Of a stretch of DNA of 64,000 nucleotides, positions 17,028 through 26,490 are shown piece by piece (within the stretch, counting starts at the first letter, position 1; each line of letters begins with the position of its first letter). The stretch is from CAVQCT01 sp964371785 (lineage in GTDB: Bacteria > Zixibacteria > MSB-5A5 > GN15 > FEB-12), in assembly GCA_964371785.1 (NCBI GenBank), contig CAYJOL010000001.1:1-64000 (forward strand), read 5' to 3'. The notes beneath the pieces were generated by a model. It saw only the letters and a list, made by a program, of their open reading frames with translations. It was not told where the DNA came from and ran no database searches. The position numbers and the translations under genes were made by a program.

Positions 17028-17954
17028 TTAGTACTTCTGTCGACGTTCAACCATGTAGTTTGAACCGTCTTTGGCCTTAGCGGCTTTCTTAAGATCGGCG
17101 AGCATCTTGGACATCTCACCAATATGGCTGAATTTCCCGTTGTCATTGAGAATGACCGCGATCGACATCGTAAGAAGCGGAAATTTCTCTATCATTCCAC
17201 GGCGGTTGGTAGTTTGAATGTATCCCCGGTCTCGGTCTTCGAGCGCGTATTGATATGGAATGAGCCGGTCGAATGTCTGAAGTAACTTGCCACATATCAG
17301 ATCGACATCGCCGGCCGGTATGATGTAGATGAAGTCGTCGCCGGCCACGTGACCCACAAATCCTTCCCGGCACAAGTCGAACACTACGTCTTTGATAACT
17401 CTCGAGGTCAAGCGGATAACTTTGTCACCGGCATAGTAACCATAGTAATCGTTGTAGGCTTTGAAATTGTCGAGGTCCGCGTAACACACGGCAATGTCCG
17501 AGCCCATGTCGATTTGCCGCATGATTTCGCTCTCGATGATGTTCGGTCCGGGCAGATGGGTTGAGGGGTTAATAGACAAGTCGCGCCGACTCCGCTCGAT
17601 CACGCGCTTGATACGCACTTCCACAAGTTTCTCGCGCCAGTCCCCGTAAATAAAGTCCTCGGCTCCCTTCTGGTAGGCCGCGATGACTACGTTTTCGTCC
17701 GGCTCAGGGTGAAACAGAATTATGGGCACAATAGACATGAAAACGTTTTCTTTGATCGACCGGACCAATTCGATCTCTTTGATAAAACTTCCCCGTCCGG
17801 CAATCATGATAACGTCGACCGGAAACCGCTGGCAAGTGATGATCAGTTTTTCAAATGAGTCGAATAAATGAATTGAAATTTCCGTGTTTTTGAAGAACTG
17901 AGAGACGTGGAAATCAAGATTCAAGCCACTCTGCTTGATGGCAAAGTGGTACAC
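17028..17954 (-). CDS. Degenerate GGDEF-domain protein with receiver-like N-terminus
   Basis: About 308 residues from GTG 17954, 14 bases after the xerD stop; the frame extends to 18080 but would then overlap xerD by 110 bases. The first 130 residues look like a receiver fold (VDVIMIAGRGSFIKEIELVRSIKE, then IVPIILFHPEPDENVVIAAYQKGAEDFIY) but lack a clear phospho-acceptor context. The rest is a GGDEF domain with the metal-binding ADLDNFKAYND intact. The signature reads AGDDF instead of GGDEF/GGEEF and no RxxD inhibitory site is seen, so cyclase activity is doubtful; a GTP- or c-di-GMP-sensing role is possible. Confidence 0.72.
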   Translation of the reverse strand: MYHFAIKQSGLNLDFHVSQFFKNTEISIHLFDSFEKLIITCQRFPVDVIMIAGRGSFIKEIELVRSIKENVFMSIVPIILFHPEPDENVVIAAYQKGAEDFIYGDWREKLVEVRIKRVIERSRRDLSINPSTHLPGPNIIESEIMRQIDMGSDIAVCYADLDNFKAYNDYYGYYAGDKVIRLTSRVIKDVVFDLCREGFVGHVAGDDFIYIIPAGDVDLICGKLLQTFDRLIPYQYALEDRDRGYIQTTNRRGMIEKFPLLTMSIAVILNDNGKFSHIGEMSKMLADLKKAAKAKDGSNYMVERRQKY

Positions 17955-17970
17955 CGGCTTTCGAGGAAGA

Positions 17971-18876
17971 TCAACGTTTTTTGGACCCGGCCAGTTCTCT
18001 AGGATGGTACTTCTTATGCTCGGCAATGATATAATCCTGGTCAATCGTCGTATATATCTGTGTTGTAGATATATCGGCATGTCCGAGCATTTCTTGTACG
18101 ATTCTCAGGTCAGCCCCTCCCTCAAGCATGTGAGTCGCAAATGAGTGCCTGAAGGTGTGCGGAGTCACTTTCTTGCTGATACCTGCTCTGAGCACCAATT
18201 TTCGAATAACTTTCCAGAGTCCCACGCGTGAGAATTTGTGGGCTATCTTATTGACAATTACAAAATTAGAGACAATCGGCGGCCTGACTTGTTCACGGGC
18301 GAGCAGGTACTCCTCCACCGCTTTCCGCGCGTACTCGCCCATAGGTACCAGCCGCTGCTTGTTGCCCTTGCCGGTTACTCGGATAAAGCCGGCTTCGAAC
18401 TCGATATCCCCGGTTTTCAACTCTATGAGCTCTGAGATACGCAGGCCGGAGCCGTACAGAAGCTCTACAATCGCCCTATCTCGTTTACCGGCAAGCGACA
18501 CCAGTTCGATTCCGTCTATTATTCGCTCGATTTCAGCCACGCTCAAATAGTGAGGGTGATACCTGACTATCTTCGGCGCCGAGAATGGCGCAATCGGGCT
18601 GTCCTTTACCAATCCGATTTCCTGTAAATATTTATAGAATTGTTTGATCGACGATATTTTTCTGGTGATTGTCGACGGTTTCCGTCCGGCCCGGCTCAAC
18701 TTGCTCACGTAAGACGACGCCACCGTAACAGTAACATCTTTCGGATTGTCGACCCTTGCCTCCCGGAAAAATTCTCGGATATCCCTGTGGTATGATGAAA
18801 CGGAATTCTGCGACAGTCCTTTTTCAAGCTTAAGATGCTGAAGGTAATCAGCCGTCAGTTGTTCGACCATACTCAT
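17971..18876 (-). CDS. xerD: Site-specific tyrosine recombinase XerD/XerC
   Basis: 301 residues. N-terminal SAM-like core-binding domain (1-90) and catalytic domain with GSGLRISELIELK (first Arg), TGKGNKQRLVP (Lys), HTFRHSFATHMLEGG (His-x-x-Arg), LGHADISTTQIYT (His and nucleophile Tyr). Length and motifs fit XerC/D, which resolve chromosome dimers at dif with FtsK. No integrase-type arm domain, attachment site or mobile genes are nearby. It starts two bases after the comF stop and sits in a comF-xerD-GGDEF operon. Confidence 0.9.
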   Translation of the reverse strand: MSMVEQLTADYLQHLKLEKGLSQNSVSSYHRDIREFFREARVDNPKDVTVTVASSYVSKLSRAGRKPSTITRKISSIKQFYKYLQEIGLVKDSPIAPFSAPKIVRYHPHYLSVAEIERIIDGIELVSLAGKRDRAIVELLYGSGLRISELIELKTGDIEFEAGFIRVTGKGNKQRLVPMGEYARKAVEEYLLAREQVRPPIVSNFVIVNKIAHKFSRVGLWKVIRKLVLRAGISKKVTPHTFRHSFATHMLEGGADLRIVQEMLGHADISTTQIYTTIDQDYIIAEHKKYHPRELAGSKKR

Positions 18877-18878
18877 AT

Positions 18879-19589
18879 CTAAATATGATGCGCTATAGAT
18901 AAAACTGCCACAACTTTGTATCCACCCTCCTCAAGTACCCGGCAGGCTTCTTTCACCGTCAGACCGCTGGTAACAACGTCATCGACCAGCATCACGCGGC
19001 ATCCGTCGGGCGATATTCTGTCGATCTCAAAGACCCCTCGGATGTTACTTGCGCGATGACGGTGGTCCAGCCTGGCCTGCTCCTTGCGTTTTTTTACTCG
19101 TGAGAGAATGTCATTCCGGACTTCGCCGCCCAGAAGTTCAGCGAGGCGGTCGGCAAACAAACCTGCCTGATTGTAGCCGCGGGTGTTTTCCCTGGACGGG
19201 TGCAGCGGGATGGGAATAAACTGGTCGCATTCGAGAGATGCTATCTTATCGCCGAATTGATCGACCAGCAGGCGGGCGAAAACGCCGGCCGGCGATGTGA
19301 TCCCTTTGAATTTGAAGTGAATTATCACGTCCTTGAGCGGCGGAGTATAGTTTCCGTAAGCAAACAACGGGATTGAGGCGACTCCGCAATTCGAGCATTG
19401 GATGTCTTTTGGGATCTGCCGGGAACAGTTGAGGCAGAAGGGCAAGTCGTAGTTTTCAAATTGCGCCCGACACACGTCACACAGGTGATCAGAATCCTCG
19501 GTAAAGGCCCCGCATCCCAGACAAAGGGCAGGGAAAAGCAGATCCAGAAGCCCCTGCAGTAGTTCGCTATTTCGGATTGACCAGCCCAC
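18879..19589 (-). CDS. comF: ComF-family phosphoribosyltransferase-like protein
   Basis: 236 residues. N-terminal zinc-binding cysteines (CLGCG, CDVCR, CLNC, CSNC) followed by a phosphoribosyltransferase domain with the PRPP motif VMLVDDVVTSGLT (about 195-207). ComF proteins act in DNA uptake during competence, where the domain's ligand is unknown. Start GTG 19589 has no clear Shine-Dalgarno; no better start was seen. First gene of the comF-xerD group. Confidence 0.87.
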   Translation of the reverse strand: MGWSIRNSELLQGLLDLLFPALCLGCGAFTEDSDHLCDVCRAQFENYDLPFCLNCSRQIPKDIQCSNCGVASIPLFAYGNYTPPLKDVIIHFKFKGITSPAGVFARLLVDQFGDKIASLECDQFIPIPLHPSRENTRGYNQAGLFADRLAELLGGEVRNDILSRVKKRKEQARLDHRHRASNIRGVFEIDRISPDGCRVMLVDDVVTSGLTVKEACRVLEEGGYKVVAVLSIAHHI

Positions 19590-19647
19590 ATTTTCAAAAT
19601 ACGCGACATTATCTAAAAAGCAAGTTCAATAGATTGCGTCTGATCAG

Positions 19648-20727
19648 CTACCGACTGACGATCCGGCGAATTGCCTTTCGAAGAGTGAAATAGACGATGC
19701 CTATCAGCAGAACCACAGCAAACAGCACTGAGAAAAGACCGCTCGACTCGGCTCCCCCGCTCGAGTGAAACTGGACCGGAAGGTCAAACATACGATACAG
19801 CGAGTCGACAATTATACCAAAAATCACAGCTACTGCTACGATTGTCCCAAGATAAACCGCAACCGCCCTTCGTTTGAGTATTTTAGTCACGACGGTGAGC
19901 GATGCAACGTTGGTTGCCGGTCCGACCATCAGAAAGACCAGCACGGCACCCGGTGAAAACCCGGCCCCCCAGAGTACGGCGGCCAGTGGAGTCGATGAAG
20001 TCGCGCAGACGTACAGCGGCAGACCGACAATAATCGCCCCGACATAACCCAGCCATCCGACCTTCAGGTATTCCGGCACGCTACCTAATTGACCGCCCAG
20101 GACAACCGCGACCAATCCGGCGAGCAGGTAGCCGATAAACAAATACGGCGCTAAGTCATCAAGCAGGTCAAATACTGCATAGTTCAATAGCTCTTTGATA
20201 CGCCGGCCGACCCCTGGTTTTTGCACTTTTATTTCATTCGCACAATCACAGGAGCCACATTCGCAGGACGTTTTTCCCGAAGATGCAGTGACCGGAATTG
20301 AAGACTGTTCACCGGAGACCAACAGTCCAGCCGTAAGAGCCGTCGCAAATGCAGTGACCGGTCGCGCGACAGTCATAAGCGGGTCCATCATGGCATACGT
20401 GAGAAGAATCGAGTCTACCCCGGTTTCCGGAGTTGAAATCAGAAAAGCCGTTGTGGGTCCCGGTCCTACACCCGACTTGCGTAACTGGTCCGCAACCGGA
20501 AGTACCGAGCAGGAACAAAGTGGCAGCGGGACACCGAACAACGCGGCCTTAAACACGGCCATCCGCCTGCCTCCCCGAAGCATTTTGTCCAGCCTCTCCC
20601 GATTAAGAAAAAGGTGAATGGCTCCGGCAAGCACCAGGCCCAAACATAACAGAAAGGCCGAGTCAATGAGCATCGCCCAGATTGACCCGGCCAGATTTGT
20701 AAGAAAATTCAAAATGTCAGCCGCCAA
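19648..20727 (-). CDS. Predicted permease, SO_0444-type Cu/Zn efflux family
   Basis: 359 residues, about 9-10 transmembrane helices. PLCSCSVLPVADQLRKSG with paired cysteines in the first half and VCATSSTPLAAVLWGAGFSPG in the second are inverted-repeat signature segments of the DUF318/ArsP-like permease superfamily. The central cytoplasmic loop carries a Cys cluster, CECGSCDC, suggesting metal binding. SO_0444-type members export Cu or Zn; the substrate here is unproven. Its start overlaps the upstream zinc-ribbon gene by 11 bases. Confidence 0.82.
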   Translation of the reverse strand: MAADILNFLTNLAGSIWAMLIDSAFLLCLGLVLAGAIHLFLNRERLDKMLRGGRRMAVFKAALFGVPLPLCSCSVLPVADQLRKSGVGPGPTTAFLISTPETGVDSILLTYAMMDPLMTVARPVTAFATALTAGLLVSGEQSSIPVTASSGKTSCECGSCDCANEIKVQKPGVGRRIKELLNYAVFDLLDDLAPYLFIGYLLAGLVAVVLGGQLGSVPEYLKVGWLGYVGAIIVGLPLYVCATSSTPLAAVLWGAGFSPGAVLVFLMVGPATNVASLTVVTKILKRRAVAVYLGTIVAVAVIFGIIVDSLYRMFDLPVQFHSSGGAESSGLFSVLFAVVLLIGIVYFTLRKAIRRIVSR

Positions 20728-21379
20728 TTTCTTTCAGGAGTTTTCTCGCCGTCTCCGACGCTGAGCCGTTCGGATCGATTGTCAAATACTTGTTCCAGTA
20801 AAATTCCGCCGAATCATTCTTGTTCTCATTATAATATACGATACCCATATTGAAGTTGGCGATTGGATGATTCGGGTTCTGTTTCAGCACCGTACGGAAC
20901 TCCTCAATCGCCCGGTCGGGCAGAGCCATAAAATGCAGGCAGGCGCCGTAGTCGGTACGAAGGTCCAGTGAACTGCCATCGATTGCCAGCGCTCGGCGAT
21001 AGCATTCGGCCGCCACCGCATAATTGCCCGCATCCATATTTTGATGACCCAGTTCGACGAGTGAATTAAAATCAACCGGAAGGCTGTTCAGAACTCCCAT
21101 TGCGCTCGAATCCATCCCTCCGACATTGGGATGTGCAAAAGTGCCGGCCGATTCATTCTGTGGCGGCTGGGGTGGACTTTCAGGATCCCTGAGAATGAAA
21201 TACGCGACCGCTATCAAGGCCAGTGCCCCGACAATTATGATCGTGTCGCGAAAGCCGGTTGCTTTCCTTGGCGGAGTTGCCTTGTTCGTCCCGCCGGCCA
21301 GGTTGGCCCCGCAGTGGGGACAGAATTTGGCCGGCTCACTCACTTTCTGACCGCACGATGAACAGAATTTCTGTGCCAT
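20717..21379 (-). CDS. Membrane-anchored zinc-ribbon and TPR protein
   Basis: 220 residues. Residues 4-24 form a zinc ribbon (FCSSCGQKV, FCPHCGANL). One transmembrane helix (about 45-62) is followed by a Pro-rich linker and three TPRs (residues about 105-215). Likely a cytoplasmic zinc-ribbon with an extracytoplasmic TPR scaffold. It is translationally coupled to the metal permease, but a joint function is speculative. Confidence 0.75.
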   Translation of the reverse strand: MAQKFCSSCGQKVSEPAKFCPHCGANLAGGTNKATPPRKATGFRDTIIIVGALALIAVAYFILRDPESPPQPPQNESAGTFAHPNVGGMDSSAMGVLNSLPVDFNSLVELGHQNMDAGNYAVAAECYRRALAIDGSSLDLRTDYGACLHFMALPDRAIEEFRTVLKQNPNHPIANFNMGIVYYNENKNDSAEFYWNKYLTIDPNGSASETARKLLKEIGG

Positions 21380-21471
21380 GATATAGACTCCAATCTCGTA
21401 TTCTTTTTCCAGCGCCAGTTCGATTGCGTGTAATCTAGTCCAATCGGGTCGGCTTTACAAATCAAAAATAG

Positions 21472-21500
21472 CTGACAAGTCTGTCCTCCGGATGTATATT
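21472..21500 (+). promoter_or_regulatory. Promoter of the M28 peptidase gene
   Basis: CTGACA (21472-21477), 17-nt spacer, TATATT (21495-21500). It overlaps the ATG at 21492 and so rules that start out in favour of ATG 21537. Confidence 0.6.
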
Positions 21501-21536
21501 TGTTCGCTTGTTTTTACATCTAAGGAAGGAACTCGC

Positions 21537-23252
21537 ATGAAAAAATCTGTCTTGTTCGTGTTGGTCATGGTTGCCGGCACAATAGGCAAAGCATACGGTA
21601 TTACATCAGCTTATACCATCACCCCGGACTCGTTGTATCACCACGTCGCCGTGCTGGCGGACGACTCGCTCGAGGGTCGAGAAGTAGGCGAAGCGGGGGA
21701 ATGGAAAGCGGCAACATATATTCAGGCTATATTCAGATCAGCCGGTCTGGATCCTAAGGGTACAGAAGGATACCTGCAAGGTTTTGACTTCGTCAAGCGA
21801 ATCGACTACGGCCCGAACAACAGACTGCTGGTCAATGACATAGAATTGAAGATTGACGAAGAATACGAACCCCTCAAGCAGTCGTCATCGATGCAGTTTT
21901 CATTCAATGAGGTGGTCGACGTCGGTTACGGTATCGTGACAGACTCGAGTGACGGCAGGTACGATGATTACGCCGGCAAGAATGTCGACGGACAGGCGGT
22001 CCTGATCAAGAGGTTCGCCCCCTCACCCGATCAGAATCCTCACGTTGATTTTGACCGGTACAGCTCAATAACAGATAAGATCAACACGGCAATAGCGCAT
22101 AATGTGGCGGCAGTGTTCTTTTACACTCCGTCCGATAAAGATGACAGTCTCACAAGCGTTGCGCCAGCCTACATCACGCCAAAAGGGGTACCTATCGTTT
22201 TCCTGCGCCGGAAGGCGTTGGAACGTCTGAATGTGAATCTCGAAAACCCCGGTATCAACTCTATCCGCGGGGAAACGCAACTGGTAAAGACCCGCGACAC
22301 TGCATACAATGTCGTGGCCTATTTACGTGCCCAGACGGATACAACCGTGATCATAGGAGCTCACTATGACCACCTGGGGTGGGGCGGGCCGACATCGCTG
22401 TATCGCGGCGACGTGAGACAGATACACAACGGCGCGGACGATAACGCTTCGGGCGTGTCGGCTGTGCTGGAACTGGCACGGTATTTCGAGGGTGCCCGCG
22501 ATCAGCTCAAGTATTCAATCCTGTTTATCGCCTTCACGGGTGAAGAAGCCGGACTTCTGGGCTCAAGCTACTTCGCCAAGCATATGACTGTGGACTCGGG
22601 CAAAGTCCGCATGATGATCAATTTGGATATGATCGGGCGGCTGAGAGACCAGGCGAACGGTTTGGCTATCCTGGGAACCGGCACCTGCGCCCAGTTCAAG
22701 AATTACTTTGACTCTTTGAAGTATGATGATATTAAACTTACACTTAAGGAATCCGGTATCGGGCCATCTGATCATACGGCTTTTTACAATCAAGGAATCC
22801 CTGTGCTTTACTTCTTCACCGGCGCGCATGCGGACTATCATAAGCCGACCGATGATGTGGACAAGATTGACAGCCGGGGAATCCTGCGGGTGACAGATAT
22901 TATCCGCGATATTATTGCGCGTTTCGATGATTACAGTGGACCCCTGGTCTTCCAGAAAACCAAAGACTCGAGCGAAGGTAAACGTAAGGCTCAGTTTTCG
23001 GTTACCCTGGGAGTCATGCCCGACTATGCCGCCGAAGTGAAGGGTTTGAAGATCGACGGGATCGTACCGGAGCGTCCCGGTGAACGGGCCGGCCTCGAAC
23101 AGGGCGATGTCATCATCAAAATGGGCGAGCTCAATATTGGCGACATCTATGATTACATGAACGCCTTGTCAAAATTCAAGAAGGGCGATAGTATCGACGT
23201 AATCGTGGAACGCAACGGGCAGACGCTCACTTTGCCGGTGAAGTTTGATTAG
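21537..23252 (+). CDS. Secreted M28-family zinc peptidase with PA insert and C-terminal PDZ domain
   Basis: About 571 residues from ATG 21537 (AAGGAA upstream). Signal peptide 1-20. A protease-associated domain lies around residues 110-240. M28 metal ligands are visible: GAHYDHLG (His), NGADDNASG (Asp), FTGEEAGLLG (Glu-Glu), NLDMIGR (Asp) and a final His in the AHADYHKPTDDV segment. Residues about 485-571 are a PDZ domain (GIVPERPGERAGLEQGDVIIKM). Predicted periplasmic or extracellular aminopeptidase. Confidence 0.9.
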   Translation: MKKSVLFVLVMVAGTIGKAYGITSAYTITPDSLYHHVAVLADDSLEGREVGEAGEWKAATYIQAIFRSAGLDPKGTEGYLQGFDFVKRIDYGPNNRLLVNDIELKIDEEYEPLKQSSSMQFSFNEVVDVGYGIVTDSSDGRYDDYAGKNVDGQAVLIKRFAPSPDQNPHVDFDRYSSITDKINTAIAHNVAAVFFYTPSDKDDSLTSVAPAYITPKGVPIVFLRRKALERLNVNLENPGINSIRGETQLVKTRDTAYNVVAYLRAQTDTTVIIGAHYDHLGWGGPTSLYRGDVRQIHNGADDNASGVSAVLELARYFEGARDQLKYSILFIAFTGEEAGLLGSSYFAKHMTVDSGKVRMMINLDMIGRLRDQANGLAILGTGTCAQFKNYFDSLKYDDIKLTLKESGIGPSDHTAFYNQGIPVLYFFTGAHADYHKPTDDVDKIDSRGILRVTDIIRDIIARFDDYSGPLVFQKTKDSSEGKRKAQFSVTLGVMPDYAAEVKGLKIDGIVPERPGERAGLEQGDVIIKMGELNIGDIYDYMNALSKFKKGDSIDVIVERNGQTLTLPVKFD

Positions 23253-23301
23253 GCCGGATTAGGGCCGCTGGAGATATCTTTTGAAATGGCACGCGACAGA
23301 C

Positions 23302-25443
23302 TCAATCAACGGAGGCGTCCGTGCCTTTTTCTCTGACGATTGAGAGCACTCCCTTAACTTTGCGGACTTTGTCAAGAATCCGGTTAAGATGCGATAAGCT
23401 GGAGACTTCGACAACAAACTTACCTACCGCGGTTGAATCCTGGGCATACATCTCCGCGCCGCGAACGTTCGTGTCGGCATCCGCGATTGCCTGCGATAAG
23501 TCACGTAACATGTGTTTTCGGTCTTCGACCGTTACCCTGAGCTGCACTATAAATGACTGACCTTTGGCCGTGTCCCAGCTCACGTCGATTTTGCGTTCAG
23601 GATAGTCACTCAGAAGCTGCATGGCGGCCGGACAATCGACCCGGTGTATTGTCACACCCCGTCCCCGCGTAATGAATCCGATAATATCTTCGCCGGGCAC
23701 CGGTTGGCAGCAGCCGGCGAACCGGAACATCATGTTATCCATGCCGTGAACTTTGATCCCCTTGGAACCGCGGATACGATCGACCACCCTATTAATGAAG
23801 CCGACCGGCTTTTCTTCTTCCTCGGGAGCGATCAGTTCAATCAGCGGACGCATCGTCATAGAACCATTGCCGATCGCCGCAAACAGCTCATCGACCGACT
23901 GCTTATCCAACTGTTCGGCATAACCCTGCAGGATATCATCGCCGGGAAGCTTGACCCGCATCTCTTTGAGTTTGCGCTCGACCAATTGCTTGCCCAGAAC
24001 AACGGACTGTTCGAATCCTGCCTGCTTGAGCCACCGCCGAATCCTCGCCCGGGCCGATGAGGTCTTGACCAGTTTGAGCCAGTCATGCGATGGCACTCTG
24101 TTCGGGTTGGTAATAATCTCCACGACGTCGCCCGAGTTAAGTTCGGTCGATAACGGTTGTAAGCGGCCACCTATCTTGGCGCCGGCACAATGGATTCCTA
24201 CCTCGGAGTGAATCTGAAAGGCAAAGTCAAGGGGAGTAGCGCCCTTGGGCAGATGAATCAGCCTCTGATTAGGCGTAAAGACGAAGATGTCCTCGGAGTA
24301 CAAGTCGATTTTAAGGTACTCCATGAAATCCGCCGGGTTGGTCATGTCTTTCTGCCATTCGAGGACATCGCGCAGCCAGACCATCTGACGGTCCGACTTG
24401 CTCATCTGCTGTTTGCCCTCCTTATAGAGCCAGTGGGCCGCGATTCCGTTCTCGGCGACATGGTGCATCTGATGAGTGCGAATCTGAATCTCCACCATTT
24501 TATTGTCCGGTCCGAACACCGTTGTGTGCAAGGATCGGTAACCGTTTGGTTTCGGATTGGCAATATAATCATGGAAGCGATTGGAGACCGGTTTCCACAT
24601 GGAGTGAATAATACCCAGCGCGTGATAACAGTCGCGCTCGTTATTGACAATTATGCGAATCGCGAACAGGTCATATATCTCATCAAATGGCACCTTGCGG
24701 ACCTGTATCTTGCGGTGAATGGAATCGAGATGTTTGGCCCGGCCGTAGACATCCGCTTTTATACTGTCCTTGGTCATGGCCGCCTTGATCGGCGCCACCA
24801 CCTTCTCGATATATTCCTCGCGCTCTTCCCTTTTCTCCTTAATCTTCTGGGCCAGATCACGGTACACGTCCGATTTGAGATACTTCAACGACAGATCTTC
24901 GAGCTCGATCTTCACCTTGTTAATGCCGAATCTATGCGCCAGCGGACAGTAAATGTCACGTGTTTCCTCTGCAATGACTTTCTGCTTCTCGGGGGGAAGA
25001 TGCTCAAGCGTCCGCATGTTGTGAAGTCGATCGGCCAGTTTGATGAGGATCACGCGGATATCTTTGGCCATGGAAAGAAGCATCTTGCGAAAGTACTCGA
25101 CCTGCTGTTCTTCGCGCGACGCATAGTGAACCGCACCGAGTTTCGTCACGCCGTCGACCAGATCGGCGATCTCGTCGTCGAATTCCTCCCGCAGCTTCTC
25201 CAGGGGAATGTCTGTGTCCTCCACCACGTCGTGGACGAGTCCGGCGGCTATGGTAGTTGAATCCATGTGTTGCTCGGCCAGGATGAAAGCCACTTCAAGG
25301 CAGTGCTCCACATACGGTTCCCCTGACGCCCGTTTTTGTCCACGATGCGCCATGTCGGAAAACTCGTACGCTTTCCGGATGAGCGGAATGTTGACGTTGG
25401 CGTTAAACGCCTCGATCCGTATGATGAACTCAGCAAGATTCAT
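23302..25443 (-). CDS. rel: Bifunctional RelA/SpoT-type (p)ppGpp synthetase/hydrolase
   Basis: 713 residues, full length. HD hydrolase domain with AGLVHDVVEDTD and KLADRLHNMRTL; synthetase domain with YRSLHTTVFGPD and EIQIRTHQMHHVAENGIAAHW; TGS domain about 390-455 (IFVFTPNQRLIHLPKGATPLDFA split over the strand); a zinc-finger-like CCQPVPGEDIIGF; and a C-terminal ACT domain. Both catalytic halves look intact. It is the last gene of the msbA-glycosyltransferase series, 10 bases after a GT9 gene, an unusual linkage of envelope glycan synthesis to the stringent response. Confidence 0.95.
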   Translation of the reverse strand: MNLAEFIIRIEAFNANVNIPLIRKAYEFSDMAHRGQKRASGEPYVEHCLEVAFILAEQHMDSTTIAAGLVHDVVEDTDIPLEKLREEFDDEIADLVDGVTKLGAVHYASREEQQVEYFRKMLLSMAKDIRVILIKLADRLHNMRTLEHLPPEKQKVIAEETRDIYCPLAHRFGINKVKIELEDLSLKYLKSDVYRDLAQKIKEKREEREEYIEKVVAPIKAAMTKDSIKADVYGRAKHLDSIHRKIQVRKVPFDEIYDLFAIRIIVNNERDCYHALGIIHSMWKPVSNRFHDYIANPKPNGYRSLHTTVFGPDNKMVEIQIRTHQMHHVAENGIAAHWLYKEGKQQMSKSDRQMVWLRDVLEWQKDMTNPADFMEYLKIDLYSEDIFVFTPNQRLIHLPKGATPLDFAFQIHSEVGIHCAGAKIGGRLQPLSTELNSGDVVEIITNPNRVPSHDWLKLVKTSSARARIRRWLKQAGFEQSVVLGKQLVERKLKEMRVKLPGDDILQGYAEQLDKQSVDELFAAIGNGSMTMRPLIELIAPEEEEKPVGFINRVVDRIRGSKGIKVHGMDNMMFRFAGCCQPVPGEDIIGFITRGRGVTIHRVDCPAAMQLLSDYPERKIDVSWDTAKGQSFIVQLRVTVEDRKHMLRDLSQAIADADTNVRGAEMYAQDSTAVGKFVVEVSSLSHLNRILDKVRKVKGVLSIVREKGTDASVD

Positions 25444-25453
25444 GTAATAGCGG

Positions 25454-26488
25454 TCACTTCTTTTTGAACATCAACTGGACTTCGTGCGCGACCTGCTCCG
25501 GTGTAATCAGCGCCATGCATGTACATTGCTTATGCGGGCACTGGCATTCAACACCCTCGGGTTGGATCACCCTGCCCTTTCGACCCATCGGTCCCCATCG
25601 GACCGGAGACATGGCGCGGCGGCTCGGATACAATCCGACCACCTTGGTATCAACCGCCGCTGCCAGATGGAGCGGTCCGGTTGAATTGGCTACCACAACT
25701 TCGGCAAGTGACAGCACCGCGGCGAGCGTCCTCAAATCGGTATCGCCGGTGATCTTTCGAACGCGCACGCCCAGCGACTGTGCGACATCGTCGATCATCT
25801 CTCCTTCGGGGTCGGAACCGGATATCACCGGATTTACCCCCCGCGCTTCGAGCAATTCGTACAAACGGATGAAGTTCTCCATCGGCCAGCGTTCTGCGGA
25901 TCCACCGGAACCTGGATGCAACACTATGAACCGCCCGTCGACACCGGCATTGCCGAGTATCCGTCGAGCGTTGTTTAATTCCTTATCCCGCAAGTACACG
26001 CGAGGGAATGTGACCTTGGGTCCCTTTTGAAAGAACTTTAGAAAGTCCAGATTGTATTCGTACTCGTGCTTGAGATTTTTCTTACGGCTATGGATCAGAT
26101 GGGTGTTGAAGAAAATGGAGTGAAAGCGTCCAGCGGTGCCGATACGGACGGGAATTCCCGCATCATAGAACAGCCGTGATATCTGACGTTCCGGGTAAAG
26201 CACAACGACAAGTTTATACTTCTCTTTCTTGATCTTCTGTAATAAGTCTTTCTTATAGAGTTTATTGGACAGAAGTTGATCGTTTTGGACCCTGAGTATC
26301 TTTCCAACCTGCTCATTATTCTCAAGGATTGGCGACGCATATAGTGACGCGATTACGTCGACCCGGCATTCCGGATATCGCGCTTTAATCGTCTCGACGA
26401 ATGGCAAAGCCAGAATGAGGTCGCCCAGCCGATCGGTCCGGCTGATGAGAATTCGATCACCAGGATCAATGTCAATCAGTCTTGGCAT
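25454..26488 (-). CDS. Glycosyltransferase family 9 (heptosyltransferase-like)
   Basis: 344 residues. RILISRTDRLGDLILALPFVETIK at the N-terminus and VLHPGSGGSAERWP with ANSTGPLHLAAAVDTKVVGLYP in the C-terminal half are the ADP-heptose:LPS heptosyltransferase family blocks. Near the C-terminus a Cys-rich segment (CQCPHKQCTCM) is notable, as several GT9 proteins end in such a motif. Acts on lipid A-core at the inner membrane face by family role. Confidence 0.88.
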   Translation of the reverse strand: MPRLIDIDPGDRILISRTDRLGDLILALPFVETIKARYPECRVDVIASLYASPILENNEQVGKILRVQNDQLLSNKLYKKDLLQKIKKEKYKLVVVLYPERQISRLFYDAGIPVRIGTAGRFHSIFFNTHLIHSRKKNLKHEYEYNLDFLKFFQKGPKVTFPRVYLRDKELNNARRILGNAGVDGRFIVLHPGSGGSAERWPMENFIRLYELLEARGVNPVISGSDPEGEMIDDVAQSLGVRVRKITGDTDLRTLAAVLSLAEVVVANSTGPLHLAAAVDTKVVGLYPSRRAMSPVRWGPMGRKGRVIQPEGVECQCPHKQCTCMALITPEQVAHEVQLMFKKK

Positions 26489-26490
26489 AG

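Noticed and set aside
17971..18876. Integrase of a mobile element
   Set aside because: Length and motifs fit housekeeping XerD, it sits in an operon with comF, and no attachment sites or mobile genes flank it.
24190..25260. 356-codon plus-strand open frame
   Set aside because: Antisense to rel, which has intact HD, synthetase, TGS and ACT domains; a frame opened by codon bias.
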